DNA of 64,000 nucleotides from G965240465 sp965249525 (GTDB lineage Bacteria > SAR324 > JACQKK01), in contig OZ252237.1 in NCBI GenBank assembly GCA_965249525.1, positions 1,488,001 through 1,552,000 on the forward strand, given 5' to 3'. The position numbers were made by a program, and so were the translations under genes. How positions within the stretch are numbered: the first letter of the stretch is position 1; each line of letters opens with the position of its first letter. The notes beneath the pieces are model-generated. The model saw only the letters and a program-made list of their open reading frames with translations. It made no database searches and was not told the origin of the DNA. Below are positions 54,363-62,800 of the stretch, piece after piece.

Positions 54363-54706
54363 GGGAGGCTAGCACCCTCCTGGCTGTGTGCTTTGCCATC
54401 CCTTGGGTGGGGTTGATGTGCCAAAGTGGTGGTTGGTTTTGCAGCAAAACGGGTTTAATGTTTTGGATGGAGAGTTGCAGGGCGCGTTCTGCAGCTTTTG
54501 GTGTGCTGTCTGCAGATTGCTGGCAGGCGAGGAAGTTTCCTCATCTTGCTGTCCATGCAGAAGATGCTGCCGTGAGAAGCGTTTTTTCTGGGGCAGATGA
54601 AGGCAAAAAGTTTCCAGAAACCGATTTTATATGCTAAGAAAAGCCATGCTACCAGATACAAGACAAAACAAGGAAAGCTTTTTGTGCCTCTTGAAACGAG
54701 GAGTTC
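54363..54706. other. Intergenic stretch after the second DUF262 gene
   Basis: This 344-nt stretch returns to host-like composition. Short frames on both strands lack conserved character or good ribosome binding sites. I see no tRNA, repeat or mobile-element end. It may mark the right boundary of an insertion. Confidence 0.55.
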
Positions 54707-56032
54707 ATGCCAGAATTTCGTGAATTGACTCTCACCGAAGCCGCCCACGGCATACGGACAGGAAAAGTCTCCAGCGAGAAGCTGGTGCGTTCTTGTTTGG
54801 AGCGTATAGCGGTAAGGAATGAAGCGTTAAAAGCCTGGGTGGAAGTTAACCAAGAGAAATCCCTAGCAGCCGCCAAGCAGCTGGATCAAGAAGCTAGTGA
54901 AAAAAAATGGCGCGGTCCGCTGCACGGAATTACGCTAGGAGTGAAAGACATCATTGATGTAGCAGGTCTGCCCACCCGCGCAGGCACCGATGCCTATCCT
55001 TCCTACATAGCCTCCACTGATGCAGAAGTAGTTGCCCGCATGCGCCAAGGCGGTGCAATAATATTGGGAAAAACTGCCACCTGCCCCTTTGCTTTCACAG
55101 ATCCCGCACCTACCCGCAATCCCTGGCATCCAGAATACACCCCTGGAGGATCCAGTGCGGGATCAGCAGTAGCCGTGGCAGACCGCCATTGCCAAATCGC
55201 TTTGGGAACACAAACCAATGGTTCCATCATTCGTCCGGCTTCTTACAATGGCGTAGTAGGATTTAAACCAGGCCACAGCGCTCTGCCCACCGATGGCATT
55301 ATCCCCCTTAGCTGGCAGCTGGATCACCTTGGTCTGTTCGCACGCAGCACAGAGGATATCTGGCTCTTCTGGGAGTCCATCCGTCCCCAAAAACCTCCCC
55401 AAGCATTGCTCACAGATAAACTCCCTCGCCTAGAATCACGCATCCCTCAGCGCATCTGGAGATTGGATGAACTATCTGGCCCTTGCGACAGCGACATGCA
55501 GGGCTTGATGGAGGATTTCTGTCGCATGCTGTCCGCAAAAGACAGTCTTTTCGTTAAACGAAAACTCCAGCCCCAAATGAAGAATATCCCCTCCCTCCAC
55601 CACACCATCATGGCTGCCGAAGCCGCTACCGTCCACCACTTCAATCGCCGCAACAGCGCCATACCTTATCCTCCCAACATCAACAGCCTCATTGAAGAAG
55701 GAAGCAAACTCACCGCTGTTGAATACCTAGAAGCCACTCGTGAAAGACAAAATCTCCAAGCCTCCTTTGATTCCCTGATGGATCGCATAGAAGTAGCCAT
55801 CCTCCCTGCTGCTGCAGGTGCCGCTCCCAAAGGCCTCTCCTCCACAGGAAAATCAAACGCAGCCCTTCCCTTCTCTTTCCTGGGACTGCCCTCCATCAGC
55901 TTGCCCCTCGCCCGCAATCAAGATGGCCTACCTCTTGCCATTCAATTGGTAGCTCCCCGTTTCCAAGAAGAAAACTTGCTCGCCTTTGCCATGGCTTGCG
56001 AAAATCTCCTCCCCTTTGAACACCATCCCTAA
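54707..56032 (+). CDS. Amidase-signature family amidase
   Basis: This is a 441-aa hydrolase of the GatA/amidase-signature family. The Ser-cisSer-Lys triad is visible: K80 in LGVKDIIDVAG, S149 in TPGGSSAGSAVA and S173 in GTQTNGSIIRPASYNG. The order and spacing are standard. The family cleaves diverse amides, so the substrate is unknown. It is unlikely to be GatA itself, as gatB/gatC are absent and the C-terminal half differs in character. GAGGAG precedes the ATG. A small unknown gene follows 9 nt later. Confidence 0.85.
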   Translation: MPEFRELTLTEAAHGIRTGKVSSEKLVRSCLERIAVRNEALKAWVEVNQEKSLAAAKQLDQEASEKKWRGPLHGITLGVKDIIDVAGLPTRAGTDAYPSYIASTDAEVVARMRQGGAIILGKTATCPFAFTDPAPTRNPWHPEYTPGGSSAGSAVAVADRHCQIALGTQTNGSIIRPASYNGVVGFKPGHSALPTDGIIPLSWQLDHLGLFARSTEDIWLFWESIRPQKPPQALLTDKLPRLESRIPQRIWRLDELSGPCDSDMQGLMEDFCRMLSAKDSLFVKRKLQPQMKNIPSLHHTIMAAEAATVHHFNRRNSAIPYPPNINSLIEEGSKLTAVEYLEATRERQNLQASFDSLMDRIEVAILPAAAGAAPKGLSSTGKSNAALPFSFLGLPSISLPLARNQDGLPLAIQLVAPRFQEENLLAFAMACENLLPFEHHP

Positions 56033-56041
56033 ACCATCACC

Positions 56042-56278
56042 ATGAACACTCCCCATCTGCGCCTTATCAAAACCCAGCACACCCTGCTTTATGGAATCTC
56101 CATCCTCCCCAATCAACTCCTCCATCTGCCACACCACCGCCTCACCATCCCCCTGCCAGAAAAGCAACACCACCACCTCACCATCCATTCCATCAACGGT
56201 GACAAAGCACAGCTGCAATCCCAACTGCAACAAAGCTTGCATGCATTTTTTGACATCTATGCCGAAAACCTCGGCTAA
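56042..56278 (+). CDS. Small hypothetical protein downstream of the amidase
   Basis: This is a 78-aa frame beginning 9 nt after the amidase stop. It is rich in His, Leu and Gln with no Cys, and no domain is recognised. Amphipathic pattern near TIPLPEKQHHHLTIHSING suggests a beta hairpin and the C-terminus a helix. Its codon character matches the C/A-rich 3' ends of neighbours. It is likely co-translated, yet a minus-strand frame overlaps it, so I keep moderate confidence. Confidence 0.5.
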   Translation: MNTPHLRLIKTQHTLLYGISILPNQLLHLPHHRLTIPLPEKQHHHLTIHSINGDKAQLQSQLQQSLHAFFDIYAENLG

Positions 56279-56421
56279 GCCCCTGCAAAAATTTGCGAGG
56301 GCTTGCGGGGTATAGTACTATGCCCAGTTCATTCCAGTTGCACTTGGACAGAAAGCGTCCTGTATACTCCTGGGAATTGATGCATTGAGATTTGAATACC
56401 ACGATTCTTGGAGTCATACTA

Positions 56422-57525
56422 ATGATGAAGAAGCAAATGCAGTATGGAAAGCATAGGTGTTCATATAGTATGAAGCTGAGATGGATATGCTTATTGCTGG
56501 GATTGGGTTTGGCTGTACCTGCGGGGGCACAGTCATGCGGACGTTTATGCAGCCAGTCGTTTGTATCAACAGCATCAGCCAAGCAGGTGCGTCAGTTATT
56601 AAAGCGCAAAAAACAGGTACTGGCAACAGACACCACGGGGAATACGCCGTTACATTGGGTGGCGGGTTACAGTCGTCAGCTGGATGTATTGGAAGTAGTT
56701 TTAAGGGCAGGAGGCAAGTTGGATATGCGGGATGAGGAGGGGAGAACGCCTTTGCATTGGGCAGTGGAGTTCAATCAGAATGCGGCAATTGCACAGCGAC
56801 TGCTGAAGGCTGGTGCCAAGCTGGAGGCTCGCGACAAATGGGGCCGTACGCCCTTATTGGCTGCGGTTTATAATAAAGAGCCTGTGATGCTCAAAGTGCT
56901 GCTGGCGATGGGTGCCAAACGGAAGGTGCGCGATGGCTATAATGCCACCTTGTTGCACGCTGCAGCCACCAATGACAACTCCGCCATGGTGGAAAGCTTG
57001 CTGAAAGCAGGTGAAATCCCTAGTGGTCGCGATGACGAGGGCTGGACACCTGTACATTGGGCTGCGAAATTCAATCACAACCCCATGGTTATCCAGCTAC
57101 TGCTTCAAGCAGGAGCACAGTTGGAAGCAAAAGATGAGGAGGGTCTCACACCCCTGCATCGCGCAGCCAAAGATAACCAAACCCCTGCTGTCATTCAAAC
57201 CCTGCTTCAAGCAAGGGCAAACCTGGCAGCCAAAGATAAAGATGGTTGGACACCTCTACACTGGGCGGCTGCTTATAATGACTCCACCATCGTTCAAATC
57301 TTTCTCAAATCCGGAGCAAAACCTAACGTCAAAAGCCACAACAACAGCACACCTCTGCATCATGCCGTTTCTAGAAAAACACCAATAGTAGCTGAATTGC
57401 TGCTTAAAGCTGGAGCAGCTGTCCATATTAAAAACAACAAAAACCAAACCCCTTGGAATATCATTCAAACAAACAAAGAACTTAAAAATACCTATCCCTA
57501 CCTTCAGCTTCAAAAATCGCGCTAA
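56422..57525 (+). CDS. Exported ankyrin-repeat protein
   Basis: This is a 367-aa protein with an N-terminal signal (LRWICLLLGLGLAVPAGAQS) and eight full ankyrin repeats plus a partial ninth from about residue 70 (typical unit DEEGRTPLHWAVEFNQNAAI and next residues). Ankyrin repeats bind other proteins; in the periplasm such proteins have been linked to redox protection or immunity to effectors. The ATG 56422 follows GGAG; further ATGs lie downstream. The first repeats are G-rich in codons and the last are A/C-rich. It is followed after 225 nt by a TIR-like gene. Confidence 0.85.
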   Translation: MMKKQMQYGKHRCSYSMKLRWICLLLGLGLAVPAGAQSCGRLCSQSFVSTASAKQVRQLLKRKKQVLATDTTGNTPLHWVAGYSRQLDVLEVVLRAGGKLDMRDEEGRTPLHWAVEFNQNAAIAQRLLKAGAKLEARDKWGRTPLLAAVYNKEPVMLKVLLAMGAKRKVRDGYNATLLHAAATNDNSAMVESLLKAGEIPSGRDDEGWTPVHWAAKFNHNPMVIQLLLQAGAQLEAKDEEGLTPLHRAAKDNQTPAVIQTLLQARANLAAKDKDGWTPLHWAAAYNDSTIVQIFLKSGAKPNVKSHNNSTPLHHAVSRKTPIVAELLLKAGAAVHIKNNKNQTPWNIIQTNKELKNTYPYLQLQKSR

Positions 57526-57654
57526 GTTCATACCAAAGGGTTGCCTGTCCCAGCCAAATGGGCAAAAGCTTTAGAGAACATTTCATTAAGGACAAATCCC
57601 TTTAAGTGGACAGGGACTGAACCTTCAAGAAAAACTGATATTGATAGCCTATTC

Positions 57655-57681
57655 TTGACAAAAGGCATCAAATGGTATGGT
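57655..57681 (+). promoter_or_regulatory. Candidate promoter of the TIR-like gene
   Basis: TTGACA (57655-57660) is followed after 15 nt by TATGGT (57676-57681), 70 nt before the ATG at 57751. The -35 is a perfect consensus, while the -10 match and spacing are weaker. Confidence 0.4.
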
Positions 57682-57750
57682 TTATGACATGAAGAAGATG
57701 TTGTTTTAGAGGGCTTTTTAATAATTTTTTCAGAGAAGGAGAACAGGTCT

Positions 57751-58140
57751 ATGCAACCTAAATTTTTTATCGCACATGCAAAAACTACTGTCGAAGACTT
57801 CAAGGCATTAAAGAAAATGTTAGAATATCGTCATTTTCATCGTATAGATGATTATGCAGTGGAAAGTGTTCGTCCAATCAATCGGGAAGAATGGCCGAAG
57901 ATAAAAGAACGTATCAAAAATTGTGACATCTTTATACTGCTTGCCGGGGCATTTGGAGAGAATAGCGAGGCGATAAAAAAGGAAATCAAAGTAGCCAGAT
58001 CAGAAGGAATGCCAATACTGGTAGTGGAACGTCGTTCTGGAGAGCGTTTATCTACACTGCGTTATTTGGCAGATGAAATTGTACCGTTGGATGCTGACGC
58101 CATAGTCAAATCTTTGCGCAAGCTAGCAGGTGAAAAGTAA
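57751..58140 (+). CDS. TIR-like (ThsB/DUF1863-type) protein
   Basis: This is a 129-aa protein with the pattern of ThsB-type TIR domains. It begins with FFIAHAKTTVEDF, has FHRIDDYAVESVRP, then IKNCDIFILLAGAFGENS, SEAIKKEIKVARSEGMPILVV and ends in ADEIVPLDADAIVKSL. E78 in KKEIKVA is at the place of the TIR catalytic Glu. In Thoeris, ThsB senses phage and makes a cyclic-ADP-ribose-type signal for ThsA. No ThsA-like gene is present. AAGGAG precedes the ATG. Composition is AT-rich compared with gltD. A stand-alone immune sensor or a signalling enzyme is possible; function is inferred. Confidence 0.7.
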   Translation: MQPKFFIAHAKTTVEDFKALKKMLEYRHFHRIDDYAVESVRPINREEWPKIKERIKNCDIFILLAGAFGENSEAIKKEIKVARSEGMPILVVERRSGERLSTLRYLADEIVPLDADAIVKSLRKLAGEK

Positions 58141-58162
58141 GGACATGCCAGTATAGCGGCTA

Positions 58163-59596
58163 ATGGGAAAGACTACTGGATTTTTAGAAATCAAACGTGT
58201 GCGTCCATTGGAACGTGCAATTGCTGAACGTGTAAAGGATCATCAAGAGTTTGAGCTGCCTTGGCTTGATACATTGTTATCTGAACAAGGCGCGCGTTGT
58301 ATGGACTGTGGCGTGCCTACTTGTCATGGAGAAGGGGGCTGTCCACTAGGGAATTTGATTCCTGATTGGAATGATTTGGTGATGCGCTTGGATTGGAAGC
58401 AGGCCATTAAAGAGTTACACCGCACCAACCCCTTTCCAGAATGGACAGGGCGCATCTGTCCTGCCCCCTGTGAGGAAGTCTGCGTACTTGGCATCAACGA
58501 TGACCCGGTGACCATCAAGGCCATTGAAAAATCTATTATTGAACATGCCTTTACTGAAGGCTGGGTGCTACCTCAAACTCCCGTAAATGAAAGCGGCAAA
58601 CGTGTGGCTATCATAGGCAGTGGACCCGCAGGTTTGGCTGCAGCCCAAATATTACGCAGACTCGGACACAGCGTGCACGTGTTTGAAAAAAACCACTACC
58701 CCGGAGGGCTGCTAACCTATGGAATCCCCAACTTCAAACTGGAACAAGCCGTGGTCGCAAGACGCATCGCTCAACTCACTGCAGAAGGGGTTCAATTCCA
58801 AATGGATGCCCACATCGGGCAGAATATCCCCATCAGTGAATTACAAGCCAACTTTGATGCCATCTTACTGGCTATCGGTGCCGAAAAACCCCGCCCCTTG
58901 CCCCATGACTTCCCAGGAAAAAACCTTGATGGCATCCACCTCGCCATGGACTTCCTTACCCAGCAAAACCGCCGCAACTACCAAGAACCCCTCCCCAATC
59001 CTCCAGATATCCTCGCCCACAATAAACAAGTGGTCATCCTCGGCGGAGGTGATACCGGGGCTGACTGTCTAGGCACCGCTATCCGACAACAAGCACAGCA
59101 TGTCTATCAGCTGGAAATTACCCCTCAACCAAAAAACCCCAAAACCGGCCACTCCCACCATGAAGGAGGAGAACGACGTTGGAGCATCAACACCCAAGCC
59201 TTCCTTGGAGAAAACAACCAAGTAAAAGCCTTAAAAGCCACCCAAGTAGAATGGGTTGCTTCCCCTGGTCAACCACCACAAATGAAACCAATTCCCGCAA
59301 CAGAATTCGTCCAACCTGTAGACCTGGTATTGCTGGCTATGGGGTTCCTTGGTCCTTCAACCCACCTGCTTGAACAAATGAAAACTGAGCTCGCTCCTAA
59401 ACAAACCATCCAAATAGATTCACATCACAGGACCAATATCCCCAATGTCTTTGCCGCAGGAGATTGTGTTAAGGGCGCATCACTCGTTGTCTGGGCCATA
59501 CAAGAAGGACGAGATACCGCACTGCATATCCATCAACATATCACCAACCAAGAAATTCCCTATCACAACATGCAAGCCATAGCGCTTTCTCCGTAG
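58163..59596 (+). CDS. gltD: Glutamate synthase small subunit
   Basis: This is a 477-aa FAD/NADPH subunit that passes electrons to GltB for making glutamate from 2-oxoglutarate and glutamine. Two Fe-S cysteine sets are at the N-terminus (CMDCGVPTCHGEGGCPLGN and ICPAPCEEVC). The FAD site is VAIIGSGPAGLAAAQIL, the NADPH site VVILGGGDTGADCLGTA, and the second FAD motif VFAAGDCVKGASLVVWAI. Length matches E. coli GltD (472). The large subunit gltB is not adjacent; the gene lies alone after the TIR-like gene. A hairpin terminator may follow. Confidence 0.93.
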   Translation: MGKTTGFLEIKRVRPLERAIAERVKDHQEFELPWLDTLLSEQGARCMDCGVPTCHGEGGCPLGNLIPDWNDLVMRLDWKQAIKELHRTNPFPEWTGRICPAPCEEVCVLGINDDPVTIKAIEKSIIEHAFTEGWVLPQTPVNESGKRVAIIGSGPAGLAAAQILRRLGHSVHVFEKNHYPGGLLTYGIPNFKLEQAVVARRIAQLTAEGVQFQMDAHIGQNIPISELQANFDAILLAIGAEKPRPLPHDFPGKNLDGIHLAMDFLTQQNRRNYQEPLPNPPDILAHNKQVVILGGGDTGADCLGTAIRQQAQHVYQLEITPQPKNPKTGHSHHEGGERRWSINTQAFLGENNQVKALKATQVEWVASPGQPPQMKPIPATEFVQPVDLVLLAMGFLGPSTHLLEQMKTELAPKQTIQIDSHHRTNIPNVFAAGDCVKGASLVVWAIQEGRDTALHIHQHITNQEIPYHNMQAIALSP

Positions 59597-59672
59597 AAAC
59601 ACAAAGAGTCCCCCTGCACACATCAACACAGCAAATTATAGCGGCTGCACCTCCCCTACACTCGCTGGGTCT

Positions 59673-59694
59673 ATTGCTTAGAAAAGCGATAATT
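59673..59694 (+). terminator. Candidate intrinsic terminator after gltD
   Basis: ATTGCTT (59673-59679) pairs with AAGCGAT (59684-59690), seven pairs with one G-U, around a 4-nt loop, followed by AATTTT. The U-run is short, so this is tentative. Confidence 0.35.
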
Positions 59695-59856
59695 TTACCC
59701 ATCGGTATCAGAAGGCTGAGGGGGGTGCTGTGGAAGAGTCATAGCGTGGCGGGAAGCAATAAATTTATTCATGAAGTTTTTTGCAAGTAGGCTTTTTCTC
59801 AATGAGAATGTGTAAGGGGATGTGGTATGTTGTTTAGCAGATGTGTTTTAGTATAA

Positions 59857-60756
59857 GTGGCTGTTGTTTGGGTGAAATTATTGCAGGCAGTGGAGAACAA
59901 GAAATCGTTTGAGGATGCTTCCTGCGGACGCTGTGGGGGGGGAGGCTTGTTGATAGATCCTGAGGGAAATTGGGCGCATGCGCAGTTGTGTGAATGTACA
60001 CGCTACTGCAAGGAGTGCAAGAATCGCGGACGGCTGCTGGAAAAGAATGCGTATGGTCAGGAGTTTGCTAGGTGGTGTAGGTGTGCCTTGGTGCGGCAAG
60101 CGGTGGAGCGGTATAATCTGGCGAGGGTGCCAAGCAAATATGCATATGCACGATTGGATTCAGATTTTAAGGACGAGCAAAACAAGCAGGCATTTAGCAC
60201 CTTAAAATTATTGGCAGAACAATACCATACTGGACACAAGGGCATTTTGCTGATGGGGCCTGCGGGAGTGGGCAAAACCTGGCTGTCGGCAGCATTCATT
60301 CATGAATTGATTGTGCACCGCTGCGTGCCGGTGGTATTCCGTGATTTTTTTCATTTGTTGAGTGATTTAAAATCTGGCTATTCACAAGGATTGCCCGAAG
60401 GTGAATTAATTAGTCCCCTGGTGGAAGTCGAGGTGTTGGTGGTAGACGAATTAGGCAAAGGCCGCAACACCCCTTGGGAACAGAACATTTTAGATACGGT
60501 GATTTCTCACCGCTACAATGCCAACCGCATGTGTGTGTTCACCACCAACTACACCACCAAACGGGGTTCTACCCTTGCTGAACACCTACGACCTGCTGGT
60601 ACTCCTGCCGAAGCCGAACCTTTAGAAATGCGAGAAACCTTGTGCGAACGGGTGGGTTCCAGAATTTATTCCCGTTTGTTGGAAATGTGCGATTTTATAC
60701 ATTTGAGTGGCGCAGACCGCCGTGATTTGTCCTTAGAAAGTTCGGCAAAAGTCTAA
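59857..60756 (+). CDS. DnaC-like AAA+ ATPase (helicase-loader family) with Cys-rich N-terminus
   Basis: This is a 299-aa protein. The AAA+ core resembles DnaC/IstB: Walker A LMGPAGVGKTWLSAAFI, Walker B VEVLVVDELGKG, and the sensor stretch TTNYTTKRGSTLAEHL with later ERVGSRIYSRLL. The N-terminal 80 residues carry about nine Cys (CGRCGG, CECTRYCKEC, WCRC), which suggests one or two zinc sites. The start is GTG 59857, or GTG 59872. Such proteins load DnaB or serve transposons; here there is no transposase. Its stop overlaps the start of the next gene by one base (TAATG). Confidence 0.8.
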   Translation: MAVVWVKLLQAVENKKSFEDASCGRCGGGGLLIDPEGNWAHAQLCECTRYCKECKNRGRLLEKNAYGQEFARWCRCALVRQAVERYNLARVPSKYAYARLDSDFKDEQNKQAFSTLKLLAEQYHTGHKGILLMGPAGVGKTWLSAAFIHELIVHRCVPVVFRDFFHLLSDLKSGYSQGLPEGELISPLVEVEVLVVDELGKGRNTPWEQNILDTVISHRYNANRMCVFTTNYTTKRGSTLAEHLRPAGTPAEAEPLEMRETLCERVGSRIYSRLLEMCDFIHLSGADRRDLSLESSAKV

Positions 60757-62048
60757 TGCTTTTCCCCAAAAAGCCCTCCCACTCCATGCCCGCACCCTGT
60801 CTAACACAACCTTCGCTCACGCAGGTGCAACTGTTGTCAGGCTTGCTGATGCTTTGCGTCTTGGGCTTGTCTGCCTGCGGCGACCAGAAACCTCCTGAAC
60901 CCTTTGAGCCCCTTGCCACCAACGATAACACCTTCCAAACTCCCCAATATGCCACCCCTTCCAGCTCCGCAAGCCGTCCCTGGAGCATGGAACTCTGGGG
61001 AAATAGACCTGTTATCCTCACCCAAGTAAATGCCCAACGACAACCAAGCGCAGAACTCCATGTGATGCAAAGAGAATCCAGCGGCAACATTACCCGCATC
61101 GGTGGTGCTGCTGTAAACGGAGAAGCTGCACGCATCCTTATTGTTGGCGACTATGCCGTCGTCCCCGTACTGGACACCCAAAACCCCCGAATATTCATCT
61201 GCACCCTCAATGCCTCCAACGGCTGTTCCGCCACCAACACCGTCAACCTGCCTGATGTTGCCCTGGATATCGCCCATTTTCCCAGCGGCAATACCATCGC
61301 TTTGGCCTTTAGCGCAGAAACCCAAATCGGCTTGCTGGATGTCAGCAGCCCCCCATCCTCCTTGCCAGATACTGCGCTTCAGAGTGTTTCTTTCCGTCCC
61401 AGCAGGCTAGCTGCTGTGGATAACGACACCCTCGCCGCCGTTGACTCGGTCAACGAACTAGTCCTCATCATGAACTACGACTCTGGCACCTTCACCGAAA
61501 ACAATCGCTTCTCCATCGGTTCAAGCATTGCCAATATTGCAACCATCAATAACCATGTGGTGGTATCCTCCGTTGGCAGTGAAAGCTTGGTGATTCTTCA
61601 AGAATCTGGAGGCAGCTACACCAGCACCAGCTATGAAATAGGAGGCCGCCCCCAAACCATGCTGGCGGCAGGCCGCATCGGTTCAGAAGATTTGCTGCTG
61701 GTTGGACATCGCAACCTGGGATACATCAGTGCCCTGCTGTTTGATGCCAGTGGCAATGTAACCAGCAGCCGTTCCATCGGCACCACCCGTGATGTTACCT
61801 TTGTGGCCAGCGGCGACTTTGACGCCACAGGTCAGCCAGACCTCGCCATTATTGAAAACTTGAGACGCGCAGTTGGCATTCTCAAAGGTTCTGGCAGCGG
61901 TTCCAGCTTCACCTACGAGCGCAGTGTTATCGGCACCCGTTCTTTTATGCGCAGTATTCACATCACCGATTTTGACAGCGCAAATCAAGACGATATCCTC
62001 CTGCTTCAGCCCTACCAAAATCGCATGGTGGTCTTCTACAGCCTTTAA
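60756..62048 (+). CDS. Lipoprotein with beta-propeller-like repeats
   Basis: This is a 430-aa lipoprotein. A signal segment ends in the lipobox LGLSACGDQ. The rest is built of beta-strand blades with recurring GDYAVVPVLD, TLAAVDSVNELVLIMNY and SGDFDATGQPDLAII, as in FG-GAP/VCBS or YncE-like propellers. A D-x-D-x-x-G type calcium loop is seen near the latter. It is coupled by TAATG to the DnaC-like gene, an unexpected partner. Location is probably the outer or inner membrane, facing the periplasm. Function is unknown. Confidence 0.75.
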   Translation: MLFPKKPSHSMPAPCLTQPSLTQVQLLSGLLMLCVLGLSACGDQKPPEPFEPLATNDNTFQTPQYATPSSSASRPWSMELWGNRPVILTQVNAQRQPSAELHVMQRESSGNITRIGGAAVNGEAARILIVGDYAVVPVLDTQNPRIFICTLNASNGCSATNTVNLPDVALDIAHFPSGNTIALAFSAETQIGLLDVSSPPSSLPDTALQSVSFRPSRLAAVDNDTLAAVDSVNELVLIMNYDSGTFTENNRFSIGSSIANIATINNHVVVSSVGSESLVILQESGGSYTSTSYEIGGRPQTMLAAGRIGSEDLLLVGHRNLGYISALLFDASGNVTSSRSIGTTRDVTFVASGDFDATGQPDLAIIENLRRAVGILKGSGSGSSFTYERSVIGTRSFMRSIHITDFDSANQDDILLLQPYQNRMVVFYSL

Positions 62049-62102
62049 TTTTTTTAGCTGGCGGGGGATGTTCCCCTGCAAGCTGCTGGGTTGAAAGTGA
62101 AA

Positions 62103-62564
62103 CTACTGGCTGCAATCTTTGCACAAGCCACGGAAATAGATATCCACACTTAGGGTCTTGTTTTGGGAGTGTTGGTATTGTGGCAGCTGGTTGGATGAAA
62201 GATGGATATCTTGGATACTGTTGCATTTGTTGCAAACGAAGTGTTGGTGTGGATCTGTGACGGTGTCATAGCGTGCAGCTTGATCATTGCAGAACACTTT
62301 GCTCAGCAGACCGTGTTGGTGGAAGGCTTCAAGGGTGTTGTAGACCGTGGACAAAGAGATAGAGGGCTGTTCTTTGCGAATTTTCAGATAGATGTCTTCT
62401 GTGGGGAGATGGCCTTGGCTGGACAACAAGGTGCGATACACAGCGATGCGCTGGACAGTGACTTTTAAGCCCGTCTTTCGGCAACGTTGCAGAAAGCCTT
62501 CCAACCTTTTTTGTGTTGTGGTTGTAGCAGGAAGGGGAGTGGTATGATGTAGTTGAACAGCCAT
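62103..62564 (-). CDS. Fur-family transcriptional regulator
   Basis: This is a 153-aa winged-helix regulator of the Fur/PerR/Zur superfamily. The DNA-binding part has RKTGLKVTVQRIAVYRTLL, ISLSTVYNTLEAFHQHGLL. The dimerisation part has the metal signature DPHQHFVCNKCNSIQD and a C-terminal GLCKDCSQ, giving two CxxC pairs for structural zinc, as in PerR-type proteins. Which metal or peroxide it senses cannot be told. ATG 62564 is chosen as a conventional start; the longer frame upstream is not conserved. It is divergent from thrC, so it may act on the shared 236-nt gap. Confidence 0.88.
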   Translation of the reverse strand: MAVQLHHTTPLPATTTTQKRLEGFLQRCRKTGLKVTVQRIAVYRTLLSSQGHLPTEDIYLKIRKEQPSISLSTVYNTLEAFHQHGLLSKVFCNDQAARYDTVTDPHQHFVCNKCNSIQDIHLSSNQLPQYQHSQNKTLSVDIYFRGLCKDCSQ

Positions 62565-62800
62565 GTAGAGAATGGGACAAGAGTGTGAAAAATTTTTCTG
62601 CAACAAATAAGCACTGGATTGCTTTCTAATCGATAAGACAAGAACAGGTATAATAATCTTCTTGCAATATATCATATGGAGCTTTACATGCCAATGGCTT
62701 TCAATATGGGATTAATTGCTTCAAGCGATTGTGGCGCAGCATTGATAGCAGAGATAGAAGCTGGTACTGCAGTAATGAAAAGAGAATGATGAAGTAGCCG

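Noticed and set aside
55928..56242. Minus-strand frame of 104 residues
   Set aside because: Overlaps the conserved amidase C-terminus; no ribosome binding site or family pattern; the plus-strand small gene is the better call.
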